Positions 23,519 through 35,151 of a stretch of DNA of 64,000 nucleotides are shown one piece after another. The notes beneath the pieces were generated by a model. That model was not told where the DNA came from. It ran no database searches and saw only the letters and a program-made list of their open reading frames with translations. The stretch is from positions 9,925,001 to 9,989,000 of the forward strand of contig OX291553.1 in assembly GCA_946406115.1 (NCBI GenBank), written 5' to 3'. Source of the stretch: Apoda limacodes (lineage: Eukaryota; Arthropoda; Insecta; Lepidoptera; Limacodidae). A program made the translations under genes and the position numbers. Each line of letters starts with the position of its first letter. Position 1 is the first letter of the stretch.

Positions 23519-24095
23519 ATGTGGGCTTCCAATATCTTCATTCTGTCTAGCCTTGTGTATCTAATGAGTTATACCTACCATATTATATACCTGCCTTTTC
23601 ATGCTAAAAGGTCTAGAACCAATTTAGGGCATTTTTCCACCATCAACAGGATACAATTACAATATAGTCAATTATCACGCTCATCTACAAATAAAATTGA
23701 TATGTTCTGCACACTGCGCCAATTCAGAGCCGCAGTGCTCGATCTCTTTTCACCTAAACAACTATAATTTTTCTGCTTTTTCCCTTATATACCTAACTAT
23801 CTGTATTCCTATAGGAAAAAATAAAATAAAATAATAATGCTATTAACTTATTGTCTCCTTTTTTGTGTTTTTGCATGTTTTGTATTTTTTGCGTTTTGTG
23901 TTTTTCTTTGCGTTTTTTGATTTTTTGTATTTATTGTGTCTAAGTATATTAAGTCTTCGTTTTGCATTTTTTACTATGAATGTCGTGGCAGCCTGTAATT
24001 AAAGTAGCATTAAGTAATTTAGTCCTGAACCAATGTAATTGCTATGTAATTTATGTATACTTTGTTGGTTGTCCTGAAATAAATAAATAAATAAA
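23519..24095 (+). repeat. Possible 3' end of a dead LINE
   Basis: An 82-codon frame ends at 23767 with a basic and aromatic sequence (RIQLQYSQLS; FRAAVLDLF) like a LINE C-terminus. It is followed by about 300 bases of T-rich DNA and a terminus TTGTCCTGAAATAAATAAA, the kind of tail seen on lepidopteran LINEs. No catalytic domain is visible, so the call is tentative. Confidence 0.35.
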
Positions 24096-24110
24096 TATTA
24101 TGTAACTTAA

Positions 24111-24480
24111 GAGGGTACACTCCGCAGCGCCTCGCAGCGCATTCATACAAACGATTTTCTCATTTGGTTTTGACATTTACTGATCAATCACTGTGAAATT
24201 TCTTAGTCATAATCCCGAGCCAAATACCTAGGTCTGTGGTTTTTCCAAAATCTTGTAAAACGTTCTATTGACTATAAATCTTTTCTTAAACCATTTTTAT
24301 GAAAAACTAGCATCCTGTATAACTTTTGAACTATAAAATTTAACAGAAAACTTACACACTGCAGACCTAGATATTTACTACTAGAACATGTCGTCAAAAT
24401 TTCGTGGTATTTTATCTAGAAGTGTCAAAAAATATTCGTTTGTATAAAGCACGCTGAGAGGCGCTCCGTATCGTATTCTC
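24111..24480. mobile_element. 370-bp MITE with TTAA target duplication
   Basis: Flanked by TTAA at 24107-24110 and 24481-24484. The ends are imperfect inverted repeats of more than 40 bp. The left starts GAGGGTACACTCCGCAGCGC; the right, read on the minus strand, starts GAGAATACGATACGGAGCGC. Both then share CATACAAACGA-like and TGACA-like words. TTAA targeting is the hallmark of piggyBac-type transposases. No coding capacity is present, so this is a nonautonomous element. Confidence 0.8.
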
Positions 24481-24484
24481 TTAA

Positions 24485-25807
24485 ATACGCACGTCGAGCA
24501 ACAATGGATATGTCAAATAATACTAGTACTATCACATCGTGCTGCGAACTGATACGTATTATCGTGTAACTGTTTATTACAAAGTTATCAATATCACTAT
24601 GAAAATATCGAGTCAGTGATACACTTGGTACTTATCAGGAAAAAATATGTACAGTCGCGATAAAACATGAGGGATCCAGTGAGTGAAAATTAGTTCAACG
24701 GCCCTTTTCAAACATAGTGGACAATATGAACAGTCATGACAGCTACCTGTAAATATTTTCAGAATATTTCAGAAATTATTATACCAAATTATACCAATAT
24801 TTTAAAGGGATACAATTGATGTGTTTGTATGTAGGGCGTTATAACTGTGAATACTTAACCGATTCTTAATATAGGTAAATTGTTTTAGTTAGGATTAGTT
24901 TTTTGGTTCGAAGTGTCGACGTCTGTCGCTGATTTTAAATTGCTCAAAGAAAGAAACTAATATGACATTTCAACAAAGCATTGCGGTGACCTGGAAAGGA
25001 TAGATATTACTTATTATCCTGAATGCGAGTTCCCACGGGATTTATTTTGGCGTGGCATGTGTAGTTTGGACTTGACGTTTGGAACTCAGATAGATTTAAG
25101 GACTAATAGGGACAAAGTATGTTGACAATGTTTTTCCAAATTGATAGTTCCCATGGGTTAGGTAATAGGTTTTTCTGCAGGTGGGATTATCGGCACATCT
25201 AAATACATAAAATAGATTTGTGAATATTAAAGCTAAAGTTAAATAGTTAAAGCTAAGCAATTATTGAAATTCAATGATATTTGTTTCTCAGCAAGATGTT
25301 TAGTTTGGTTTAGATTGCTTATATTACAATCATTTAGTTAATCTACTTAATTTACTTTTACGAACTAGTGCGGAAAAGTACTTTGGTCTTTTACTAGTGT
25401 GCAATGTTCAACTTTTGAAAGCTTCTTTTCGACCAACTGTGTTAAAAAACTATTAAATCACAAGTTTAGTATGACACTGTATTTATATACAAATATGCTG
25501 AAGTGACGTAAATCTATTAAACGATAACAAATGATGGATGTATAAGTTATAAAATACTTCATTCGTATCGAATCTACTCAAAAGATACCTAATGTGATTG
25601 ACATAATTCGTATTACTTATGCAATATGGATACTGGATAGACCTGAATACTTCCCTGCTCATGAAAACTTCGTAAGCTCAATCTTGCATAATATTGACAT
25701 TGATATTGAATTCGTGTTGAGATATGATATGTGAAGATAGCTTCATTTTTCTGGATGCCACGGAGTGAGAAGCACGTATGATTATATTACCTTACTAAAC
25801 TATGCAT
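24485..25807. other. AT-rich intergenic DNA
   Basis: No reading frame, splice-bordered motif or recognised repeat was found here. Confidence 0.4.
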
Positions 25808-25975
25808 TTCCTTTCGTGGCTCAGTTGGTAGAGTTCCTGCCTTCTGAACTGAGGGGCGTAGGTTCGATCCCCGCATGGACAAATATTTACGTGATGAACA
25901 CTTGTGTTCGTCTCAAGTCTGGGTGTTTTCTATTTATGATATGTATGTATTTATAAAAAAAAAGTATATATGTAT
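25808..25975 (+). repeat. tRNA-derived SINE with intact A and B boxes
   Basis: The head contains TGGCTCAGTTGG (25818-25829, A box) and GGTTCGATCCC (25861-25871, B box) at tRNA-like spacing. The body then reads GTGATGAACACTTGTGTTCG and ends with ATGTATGTATTTATAAAAAA. The head could still recruit RNA polymerase III. It is not a tRNA gene, because no 3' acceptor stem closes it. Confidence 0.85.
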
Positions 25976-26284
25976 TTTTATCAGTCACAATAGACATGTG
26001 CGCGCAAGAAAATACTATCAACAGTCTTTCCATTTCAGTATTGCAGCTTAATTACCAACCTACTACCTGTTAACAATTGAAACATTCGGATATCTGTAAT
26101 AATTTCATATACATAACCGTACCAATTCAAATCTCTTAAGACATCTCAGGTTAAGTAGATACAGGTCTACTGACATGGAAGGATGTCATCTACAAAGTGT
26201 AAGGGTATTACGGTAAGTGACCAAATTTTAGTCATTTGGAAAATATAATCTATTTTAGCGTAGTGTAACTAATTTGTCATTATT

Positions 26285-26415
26285 TCACCTTCACATTGAA
26301 AGCAAAAACAACTAGGAAATAGATTAAACCTTATTTAAATAGAAAGCAAGAACAACTAAGAAATAGATCAAGCCTTTACATTGAAAGAAATAAAAACTAG
26401 GAACTAGAAGTAGGT
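26285..26415. repeat. Short triplicated motif
   Basis: GAAAGCAAAAACAACTAGG, GAAAGCAAGAACAACTAAG and a worn third copy recur at about 50-60 bp spacing, each followed by AAATAGAT or a variant. Confidence 0.55.
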
Positions 26416-28055
26416 ACTTGATTTTAAGGACTATGAAAAATTATCTAACTAATCAGGAAACGTACTAGGTGGAAAAGATAAGATATATGCAGACAAACAC
26501 CAGTACTATACATGTGCTATAAAATCACTGATAAATAGTTATAACAAAGTCAGGGACAGATTAAGGGGGCTAAAAGTTAGTTGAAAGTTTCGGAACTGAA
26601 GTTATAATATACGCTGTTATACGATTTTTACGACAAGATGGATTAAGGGGATTAGTACTAAAACATTAACAAAAGCTAAAGTTTTTTTATACATATCAGG
26701 GGCATACAGTAGTAGTTTACAAATGGGACAGAGTAAGGGGCCAATACTTATATGAAAGTCGTACGTTTTTCATGTAAATTTCATAGATCGAAGATTTAAG
26801 ATAAATAGATACTATTCTGTTCTGTTCTTATAACAAAACTCATTTTTTTTGAAGACGAAGTAGGATTCAAAGGCACCAAAAGGTAGTTTCAAATTTATAA
26901 TAAGCCTAATGATGAGGTTGAGAACATAAAAGGGAGCGAAAATGGCGCCGAGAACAAAAACAAACTTTTATCTTTCCCGACTTTAAGGCGGACGAAGTCG
27001 CAGGCAACAACTAGTTTGAAACAAACAGTAAAAATCCGGCCAAAAATCTGCAATCTTATAGTCAACAGTAGACGCTGAAAACAATGATAAACAGTTTAAA
27101 AATCTGATAATTCAATATCTAATCGATTTACATAACTATCTTAAACCGATAAAAAAGTTCGTAACGTAAGCCTATTATGTGTGTTTATCAATTTTATTGT
27201 AGTAGTTTTCGAGTTGGAATCTAAAACCACACGCCTTTTTATGTAAAAAGTAAAAATAATTTTGACACAAATTCGAAATGGATAACCGAGTGATTTGCCT
27301 AAATTCAAAATGTTTGAACGTGACTCAGAATAAAACGGGAGCTTCAGATGGTAAATGTTGAACACGTTATTTTATTTTACATACGTTTCTATCTTATTAG
27401 GTATGTCTTTTACGTTCAGTTTTCTTTTTTAAATTTAAATTTTGTCACAATAAATATTTAGCTGATTCGAACAATTCGAAAGCTACGAAGATAGCTTTGC
27501 TATGTTTTATTTGCGTCATTAACTACGTACCTAATGGTTATTACACTGATAACCAAAGTCCATCGGTTTATATATCGAAATCTAGTAAAGATTTAAAAAT
27601 TTCACACAAAGGTATCTTTTTAATTTTTTATTTATAAAAACATTTCATAAGGGGGTTACAAGTTGATATGGAAATCCCTCAGTTTTGGTCTAAGGTTGTA
27701 AATTAGGATGAACGTGTATAACCAATTTTGGAAAATCATCCCATAGGAAACAAAATAGTGGGTGGAAGTGTGTGGGTAAAACCATAAAGAGTTCAAGGTT
27801 TCTTTTACCAAGCACTACTAAGACGAAGTAATGAAAACAAGAATATTAATCATACAAGTTATATGGACTCAATTCTAATACAACGTTTTGGTTTTTGAGG
27901 CCAACAATTATTCCTTATTTGCTATTGAAACCTTGCGTTATCAAATGCATAAATGTATTCTTATATTCTTTATATAATCACATATACCTAATCAGATATT
28001 TTTCATAACTTTGAAATATTTTAAAAACATACCGGGTGTAAGTAACATCGTAACG
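26416..28055. other. AT-rich intergenic DNA
   Basis: Short echoes of GACAGATTAAGGGG, GATGGATTAAGGGG and GGGACAGAGTAAGGGG lie at about 26,550-26,740. No gene is supported. Confidence 0.4.
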
Positions 28056-28059
28056 AAAA

Positions 28060-28460
28060 CATCGGCCAAATGCGAATCTGGCTCGCGCTCCGAGAGTTTC
28101 GTATGTACTTATTATGTGTAGATAGTTCTTCCATCGTGAGATCAAGCCTCACAGGTTTATGATCAGTTTTTGGTTTTGATAACGGGTTTGGGGTACCCCA
28201 AAGGTTTTAATTTATTTGTATCACAATATGCGACAAACTGACCGTATTTCGACCGTATTTTTTTATTGAGTTTACTTTAAAGCTTGATGTTTTACAGCTT
28301 CAAGGGACCGTAGACCTTAATATTTGATATTAATTTGAACTTGATACCTTCACACGTTCCTGAGAAAAAAAGTCTTGACAGACATACAGAAAAATGGACA
28401 ACAAAGTGATTCTATATGAGTTCCTTTTTTCATTTTTGGTACGGAGCTCTAAAAATGATA
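28060..28460 (+). repeat. Repeat A copy, diverged
   Basis: Head ATCGGCCAAATGCGAATCTG, middle TTGATACCTTCACACGTTCC and GTCTTGACAGACATACAGAA, tail TTTGGTACGGAGCTC. Same order of parts as 35152-35597. Confidence 0.75.
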
Positions 28461-28914
28461 CTGGATTTAGTACATGATTCTAAAACGCGTAGTGTTGAAT
28501 TGTTTTGTCAGTTTTAACCATTATTTAGACAATTTATTTTACTAATAAACTTTGCAGTAAAAAAAACTTAAAATATAAAATAAAAACACGAAAAAACCGA
28601 CCCAATTTTCTTATGCCTAGGGGTTAAGAACATGTAATTACTGAGTCTATGGTATTAATTTGCATTATAATGTAACTCACACCACGTATGCAACTTAGCG
28701 ACAGAAATAGCGATGTCATTGTCGGGTTGTCGTTATGTAAGGGAACACCATAATAGTTGGCAATATAAGAACGTAGATTTGTAATGACTTTTTGACGTGA
28801 ATTTTGATGAAACGTCTTAAAACTGCAGACAAGGATTTTTTTACAAAATATTGCGTGCATCACACAGGTTATTACTTTTTGCACCATAGATCTAGAAAAC
28901 TTGTTTTTATACTA

Positions 28915-29070
28915 CTAAGTGGCAAACAAGCTAACGATCCGCCTGATGGTAAGTGGTCACCGCTGCCTACTGATGCTTTTCACACCAGGGTAAAGCTCGC
29001 GCGTTGCCAACCCTTTAAAAATCTAACAACCTCTTCCTTGAAAAAGCCTATTTTGTAGACCTTAGAGAAA
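28915..29070 (-). repeat. 3' tail of a CR1-like LINE
   Basis: The plus strand reads AGTGGCAAACAAGCTAACGA, GGTAAGTGGTCACCGCTGCC and GTTGCCAACCCTTTAAAAAT. This is the reverse complement of the tail at 37,500-37,600. Confidence 0.75.
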
Positions 29071-30017
29071 ACCTTGAAAACTGAAAGAGATAGAGCAAAG
29101 TGAGGCATATCATCCTAAACTTAACGTATTTGTATACTCTAATTTTAACCATTGACTGCAAGAAAATAAAAAGTACTTTTATCACATGTTGGTATATAGT
29201 TGGTAATTATTTCTGGGTTGATATTCATGCAATTTTTTGAGTGGCAATGGTAAAAAAATATTGGTGGGGGAATATACCAGAAAGTTCTTTCTTTTTTGGT
29301 TTCATACATAAATTCTTCAATTCACTTTTTAAATTTACAAATCCTTGGTTTTATTAGGTTTGAAGTCTGGTCGGTAAATCTGCAATCCGAAGACACCACC
29401 TGTGACACTAGGCAATAGTAAAAGTAATATTTTTGTTTTCATTAATGTACAACTTTGATTTATTCTAAGAAAGTTTAATTTTCTTACATTACTTTTTATT
29501 GTTATTCCTGCTTACAGCTCTATCGCCATAAGCGGATTTCGACATTATAGGTCTGTCCAAACATGTAACTTGAAATTCATGGCAAATAAAACGACCTGAA
29601 ATCCTCACTAAAAAATTATTAAATTTTTATTTTTAAAGTTTTTATCATAGCTAAATTTCTACTGTCTTTTCGGACGTAGTAAAGGCGTAGGCAATACCTT
29701 ATGTATTGCAGACATTCTAGTATCGTACTTATCAGATAGACTGTTTAGAACAAAGCAAGAAGATGCATACCTGGTAATTAAAACTATAACCAGCTTTTAT
29801 AGTTGTACCACAAGGAAGTGTATAGTATATAGTTAGGTTCTGTACCTTTTGAACACCAGTGACATCCCTTAGTTAGAAAACGACACAATGGCGACCTCTG
29901 TTGACGGCGGTTGGAAACGCTCATGCAGAAGCAGCCGAGGTCACAGAAGCGGTTAATAAAATCCATGATTGAAAAATAAGATTAAATCGATACATATTTA
30001 TTTCACACACAAAACAG

Positions 30018-30340
30018 ATGAGTAGGTACTGTCCGGTATTTATAAACAACAAGATCATACCATATCAAAATCCAGCAAAGTATTTAGGCATGACGCTTGA
30101 CGCAAAGCTACGCTGGAAAGCTCACATTAAGAAGAAAAGAGATGAATTAAAACAACGGTACAAAATTATGTATTGGCTACTTGGAAGACAATCTACTTAA
30201 ACCGTACATAACAAAATACTATTATACAAACAAGTCCTAATGCCAGTATGGACCTATGGTAAACAGCTGTGGGGCTGTACCAAAAAGAGTAAAATTCTAA
30301 TCATGAAAAGATTTCAAAATAAGGATGACTCTCAGGCCAA
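30018..30340 (+). pseudogene. Jockey-like LINE fragment, cut by a SINE
   Basis: Translates to NPAKYLGMTLDAKLRWKAHI and MYWLLGRQST, then after a frameshift MPVWTYGKQLWGCTKKSKIL and IMKRFQNK. This is the thumb region downstream of the reverse transcriptase palm in Jockey-clade LINEs. The catalytic YADD part is missing. The fragment stops where the SINE at 30341 begins. Confidence 0.8.
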
Positions 30341-30770
30341 TCGACTCCCTCGCAGCCCACTTGGTAGTGTAGTCGGCTGCTGTGCAGAGGGTGTAGGTTC
30401 GATTTCCGCACTGGAAAAACATTTATGAGATAAATATTTGTGTTGTTCTTGAGTCTGGATTTCTTTTTTTATACGACAAAGGTGGCAAACAAGCACATGG
30501 TCCGCCTGCTGGTAAGCGGTCACCGTGGCCTTTGGACGCTTGCAACACCAGAAGTATCACTCGCGCGCTGCCGACCCTTCAAAAATCCAACAACTTCTTT
30601 CTTGAAGAACCCCATACTGTAGTCCTTTGAGAAACCCTAAACTTTTTATGAATGATATGTATGTATTTGTATCCGTAGTCTGGTATCCATAAAACAAGCT
30701 TTAATTACTTTGGAGCCAGACGGTGCTGTGTGTAATGTCCAAAAATATTTATTTATTTTATTTAATAGTA
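30341..30770 (+). repeat. tRNA-headed SINE split by a LINE tail
   Basis: The head has GGTTCGATTTC (30396-30406, B box) and the body ATTTGTGTTGTTCTTGAGTC. The body stops at about 30466 and resumes at about 30641 with TATGTATGTATTTGTATCCG and CAGACGGTGCTGTGTGTAAT. The gap (30467-30640) is a minus-strand CR1-like LINE tail starting with a T run, containing GGTGGCAAACAAGCACATGG and CCGACCCTTCAAAAATC. This gives a clear order of insertion. Confidence 0.85.
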
Positions 30771-30872
30771 AATACACCCCAGTACATAAGAAATGATGAT
30801 CTTCACCGGGACTTTAAAATAGAATTTGTCTACGTAATTATCAAATAGTATGCAGAAGACCACGAGCATAGG

Positions 30873-31176
30873 CTTCGTCATCATGTAAACGTCGCGTCGA
30901 GACAATCCAGCTTCATCATCATGTAAACGTCGCGTCAAGACAATCCAGCTTCATCATCATGTAAACGTCGCGTCAAGACAATCTAGCTTCATCATCATGT
31001 AAACGTCGCGTCAAGACAATCCAGCTTCATCATCATGTATACGTCGCGTCAAGACAATCCAGCTTCATCATCATGTAAACGTCGCGTCAAGACAATCCAG
31101 CTTCATGATCATGTAAACGTCGCGTCAAGACAATCCAGCTTCATCATCATGTAAACGTCGCGTCGAGACGATCCAG
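30873..31176. repeat. 38-bp minisatellite, eight copies
   Basis: The unit CTTCATCATCATGTAAACGT-CGCGTCAAGACAATCCAG repeats exactly eight times (304 bp). Copies differ at only a few sites: GTCATC in the first, TATACG in one, GATCATG in one, and CGAGAC in the first and last. Each copy holds an ACGTCGCGTC core. It lies about 570 bp upstream of the first visible carbonic anhydrase exon. Confidence 0.95.
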
Positions 31177-31746
31177 CTTCTCGATCAAAATAACTAATTA
31201 AACCTTTTAATTAAGTATAGTGTTATGTAGTGAAAAACTAGTACTACCAATATAGAACACCAGAACAAAGTGTCTTCGCCCTAACTAGAGACTGTTAGAA
31301 AAGTGCCATTGGACACATTCTTAGATATAAATACTCTTCAATAAAATTATTCATTAGCCTTTTAAGCTAGATTGTAAATGTTGCTTTAATATTGTAAACT
31401 AGGATTATCAAAAAAAAAATCATATCAAAAAAAAATGTTTGAGCTATACAGTTGAGAAACACAAAATCATTATGTGTAGAAATCTAACTAAAACAATAAA
31501 AGAGGAACTAGATAAAAGTAAAAATTATGTAGCAAAACTTTGTAGGTAACTGGCAAGGCAATCAGTTAAGTATTCCTCTCGCAGCTGGACGCTAACAGAA
31601 GCGTCTATTTACAAAGAACTTTGATATTTTCCTTATTTCCTTGAATTCACCTCTTTTGAATTTTCTGTTACGTAATTTATTAGTTTCCTACTGAGTTTTA
31701 AAAGGTGAAATGCAATATTTATTTTATTTTAACCTTTTTTTCGCAG

Positions 31747-31896
31747 CTGAGCAAATTTCAAGATTGAGAGCGTCTCAATCGCCTATAGCTATTGCCGTGC
31801 AGCGCTGTCCCACGTGGTCATCATTAGACCCACTGAGATACAAGGGGTACTGGGACAATGTTGGCAAAGGTGTTTTACTTAATACGGGCCAAACAG
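31747..31896 (+). CDS. Alpha-carbonic anhydrase gene 1, first visible exon
   Basis: Alpha-carbonic anhydrases interconvert CO2 and bicarbonate using a zinc ion. This exon follows a pyrimidine-rich acceptor (CCTTTTTTTCGCAG) and reads EQISRLRASQSPIAIAV, containing the conserved QSPI, then YKGYWDNVGKGVLLNTGQT, the strand leading to residue 64. It ends AAACAG|GTAATC with one base of a split codon. The exon carrying the signal peptide or start codon and the N-terminal Trp-rich segment was not found, so the gene is incomplete at its 5' end here. Position 64 (CA II numbering), normally the proton-shuttle His in NNGH, is Gln. A repeat B copy starts only about six bases after the exon. Confidence 0.85.
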
Positions 31897-31901
31897 GTAA
31901 T

Positions 31902-32165
31902 CCTACTAATATTATAAATGTGAAAGTTTGTTTGGATGGATGTTTGTTACTCAATCACGCTTCAACCACTGGACGGATCGGGATAAAACTTGGCATACAT
32001 ATAGGTTAGGTCTTGGAATAGCATATAGGCTTTTTATCCCGAAATTCCCGCGAGAATAACTATAACCGAGCTTAAACGAACTATAGCTACAGCCGTCACT
32101 AACCGTCGTAAGTCGTCGATAACCGAATTTAGGGTGGGCTAATTAAGGAGTAAATCGCAGTATTA
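31902..32165 (+). repeat. Repeat B copy hugging a splice donor
   Basis: Starts CTACTAATATTATAAATGTG and continues through CAACCACTGGACGGATCGGG and CTATAGCTACAG to a worn 3' end. It lies in intron 1 of carbonic anhydrase gene 1, with the donor GTAATC just upstream. Confidence 0.8.
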
Positions 32166-32199
32166 ATACTGAGATTATATAAAGGATTCCCAAGCCTTG

Positions 32200-34026
32200 G
32201 ATGACGCCTGGTTTATTGCGATGGTCTCGATAAAAAGACAAGCTACACGCTGAATCGCGTAAACACCCGCATGATAAATCACGAAGACTCATATATACTA
32301 GGTATCGAAACTTCTACACAACCCTAGTTCGTAAGACTAAAAATGACTATGAAAGAAAAGAGCTGGCAGAAAACAGGAAGAATCCAAGAAAATTATGGAA
32401 AATCATTAAGAACATTGCTCATGCCAGTCAGAACAGCGGGGAACCTACCGATCTCTCTTCAATAAAGCCCAATATACAGGATTCACTTGAATTTGCAAAT
32501 AGCTACTTCAGCATAGCTGGACAGAAATTGGCTAACCAGATCCTAGAAGAAAAGTGTATATCCGAAGAAACTTTGGCATCAAAGGTTTTAACGACTAAGT
32601 CCCCTCAAAATTCATTTTTTTTAAAGACTATATAGCTAAGCCCCTAACCTATATCTATAACCTTAGTCTAGGCACGGGTGTTTTTCCCGAATCATGGAAG
32701 GTAGCGGCAGTTGTGCCTATCTACAAAGGAGGTCCTAAGGATAATCCAGGCAACTACCGCCCCATAACGCTACTTGGAGGTTGCTCAAAAATCCTGGAAA
32801 AACTTGTAAATAAACGCCTGATGAACTACCTGGAATTAGAAAGCCTCCTTTTGCCGGCTCAATTCGGCTTTCGACGGGGTAAATCTACGGAAGACGCTGC
32901 TGGCCTACTGACAGACTACGTATCTGCTGATCTCGACGTAGGAAAGGTATGCATTGGGTATTCTTGGACCTGGCTAAGGCATTTGACACGGTGTCTACGC
33001 CCATCATGCTAAAAAAACTTGAGCTGGCAGGTATAAGAGGTTTAGCCCTAGATTGGTTCCAAAGCTACCTGACTGGAAGATTACAGTGTATCAAGATAGG
33101 TGCCTTGGCCAGCACACTTAAAACTGTGTCTTATGGGGTCCCCCAAGGGAGCATTCTAGGATCCACATTATTTCTGATCTACTTGAACGACCTAAATTTC
33201 CTACCTGTAAAAAACGCTAAAATCATATGTAATGCAGATGACACCGCAGTGCTTTTCATGAGAATTCCTGGGAAAGGTGCCACATCGCTGCACAGAAATG
33301 AATGACAGGTATAGAAGAGTGCTCTCAAATCATTTACTGACTTTAAACGCCGATAAAACGAAATACGTCTGCTTCCACAAAACTGGCTCAGGGCCTCAGT
33401 CACGTCCTGATATTCAGCTAAATTCTGGTAGGAAAATCCAAAACACTTCTACTATTAAGTGCCTTGGTCTGGTATTAGACGAAAAGCTTACCTTTAAACA
33501 TCATATCGAGGCAGTTTTCGCTAGAACAAGGAAACTAGTCTATACCTTCAAACTACTACGTAACTCTTTGGACAAAGAATTATAAAGAATAGTCTACACG
33601 TCAATTTGTGAGGCCATCATAACTTATTGCCTTCCAGTGTGGGGAGGTCCTGCTAAATCTAGCCTGATACAATTGGAAAGAGCTCAGCGTTACGTCTTAA
33701 AAGTCATGAAAGAAGCTGGTGTCCTGAGCGTGCGACAGCTTGCAATACTCAAAATAACAAATTTAGTCCATTCGGCTACAACAAACTCAACTGAATATAA
33801 CGAACTTCTAAAGAAACGAGTATTCAGGACACCGGTACACCAAGTTAAAACGTCATTTGCTAAACGGTTTCGTCCCTTCCTCCATCCTTCTGTCTATAAC
33901 GCGGTCAGCAAAATGTGTAATATCAAGCACTTATCCAAAAAGCACGCTTGGATACTCTGAAACAGAACACATTTTAAAAACCTGACCCTAAACACACATA
34001 TACATACACCCTCACACACACACACG

Positions 34027-34115
<89 letters not shown>

Positions 34116-34400
34116 ACACACACACGCGCACACGTGCACACACACACAACGGTAGTTAGATAATTCTTAAGGGTAAATAGATTTATTTATTTAATTACTT
34201 ATTAATTTATGCCAATATAAAATTTGTAAATCGTATTGTTAGCTTTAATATTATGTATAACTATAGAATAACTAAGTGTATTGCGCGCGTCTGAGCGAAA
34301 CCATTAAGCCACCACGATACAGGCTATGCCTAGTGTGGGACCGCATGATACTATTTATCGTGTTTAAGTGTATTTGGTAAATAAATTATTCTATTTTCTA
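32200..34400 (+). mobile_element. 5'-truncated CR1/Jockey-group LINE, dead
   Basis: In order: the linker region (DYERKELAENRKNPRKLWKI), reverse transcriptase with GNYRPITLLGGCSKILEKL, QFGFRRGKSTEDAA, FLDLAKAFDTVSTPIMLKKL, YGVPQGSILGSTLFLIYLND and NADDTAVLF (the catalytic YADD has become NADD), then a C-terminal part with CLGLVLDEKLTFKHHI and VWGGPAKSSLIQLERAQRYV. Frameshifts occur near 32,950 and 33,290, with a stop at 33583. The coding part ends at 33960. A CA repeat and a short 3' untranslated region follow, ending in AAATAAATTATT. No endonuclease is left. It lies in intron 1 of carbonic anhydrase gene 1, same strand. Confidence 0.85.
34009..34147. repeat. (CA)n microsatellite
   Basis: About 139 bases of CA dinucleotides with occasional CG and CC interruptions, just after the coding end of the LINE. 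Confidence 0.97.
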
Positions 34401-34688
34401 TTTTTTTTATAAGATATGTTTCAAATTAGACTGTCTATACACTATACTATTATAATAATGTAGTCAATAACGCTGTGAAAATATGTACAATATTAAATTA
34501 TTAGTGTACAGAATCAATCTTACAAATATCTTCAAATTAACATTCTTGCCCCAGAATATCCTACATAAAAGGTCGTCTGAAGTATTAAAAGGACTAAAAA
34601 TGATGCGCAATGTACCTTATTTCAGGCTGCGCTAAAGTCTCTGCTTGCTGCGTCGTTTTCTGTATTCGGAAACTCAATTTATTTTCAG

Positions 34689-34827
34689 CGTACTTTACTT
34701 TTGACACCGGAGTCAGACCTCGTCTCGCGGGAGGACCACTCATTGGGGAGTATGTATTTGAACAAATGCACTTTCACTGGTCCGTTGATGACTTCACTGG
34801 TTGCGAGCACGTTCTAGATGGACATGG
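34689..34827 (+). CDS. Alpha-carbonic anhydrase gene 1, zinc-site exon
   Basis: The acceptor ATTTTCAG|CG joins in phase to the previous exon, giving NTGQT-AYFTFDTG. The exon then reads LAGGPLIGEYVFEQMHFHW, with the two zinc ligands His94 and His96. GCEHVLDGHG follows, with the conserved Glu106 (gatekeeper helper) and His107. The donor is ATGG|GTAAGG. An alternative acceptor at 34625 would disrupt the collinear alignment, so I reject it. Confidence 0.93.
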
Positions 34828-35151
34828 GTAAGGAAGACGTCTTTTTTATATTGTTCCGAAAAAACGTTAAAAACTATATTAAAATAACTATCATCGTCTT
34901 TTAAAGCATAGCTTTAAAAATACTGGGCCTTATTCAATCTTCTTCTTTCCTCTGTATAAAGAAACATCTCTAAGAAATATCTCTATCTTTATCGGTGGTT
35001 AGCAGTGAGCTATCCTATGTGCAGGGCCTTTTCTCTCTATGCATCTTTTACCGAAAATCTTGGCCATCATTACGTAACTCATCTATTAAAATAACTAAGA
35101 AAAAATACTTCTATGACGTCCCAGATAAAGTATTGCCCTTAAATTCAAAAG

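Noticed and set aside
25808..25885. A functional tRNA gene
   Set aside because: A and B boxes are present, but the acceptor stem does not close and a SINE body follows. The same body is seen in two other copies.
30873..31176. CRISPR-like array
   Set aside because: The whole 38-bp unit is repeated with no variable spacers, in a clearly eukaryotic context.
31562..31746. Upstream exon of carbonic anhydrase gene 1 after CTCTCGCAG at about 31580
   Set aside because: No frame stays open with family-like residues, so the 5' exon remains unfound.
33894..34145. Cys/Val-rich minus-strand frame
   Set aside because: It is a translation of the CA microsatellite.
34625..34688. Alternative acceptor at 34625 for carbonic anhydrase exon 2
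   Set aside because: It would add residues with no counterpart in the family and break the NTGQT-AYFTF alignment, which the acceptor at 34688 restores exactly.
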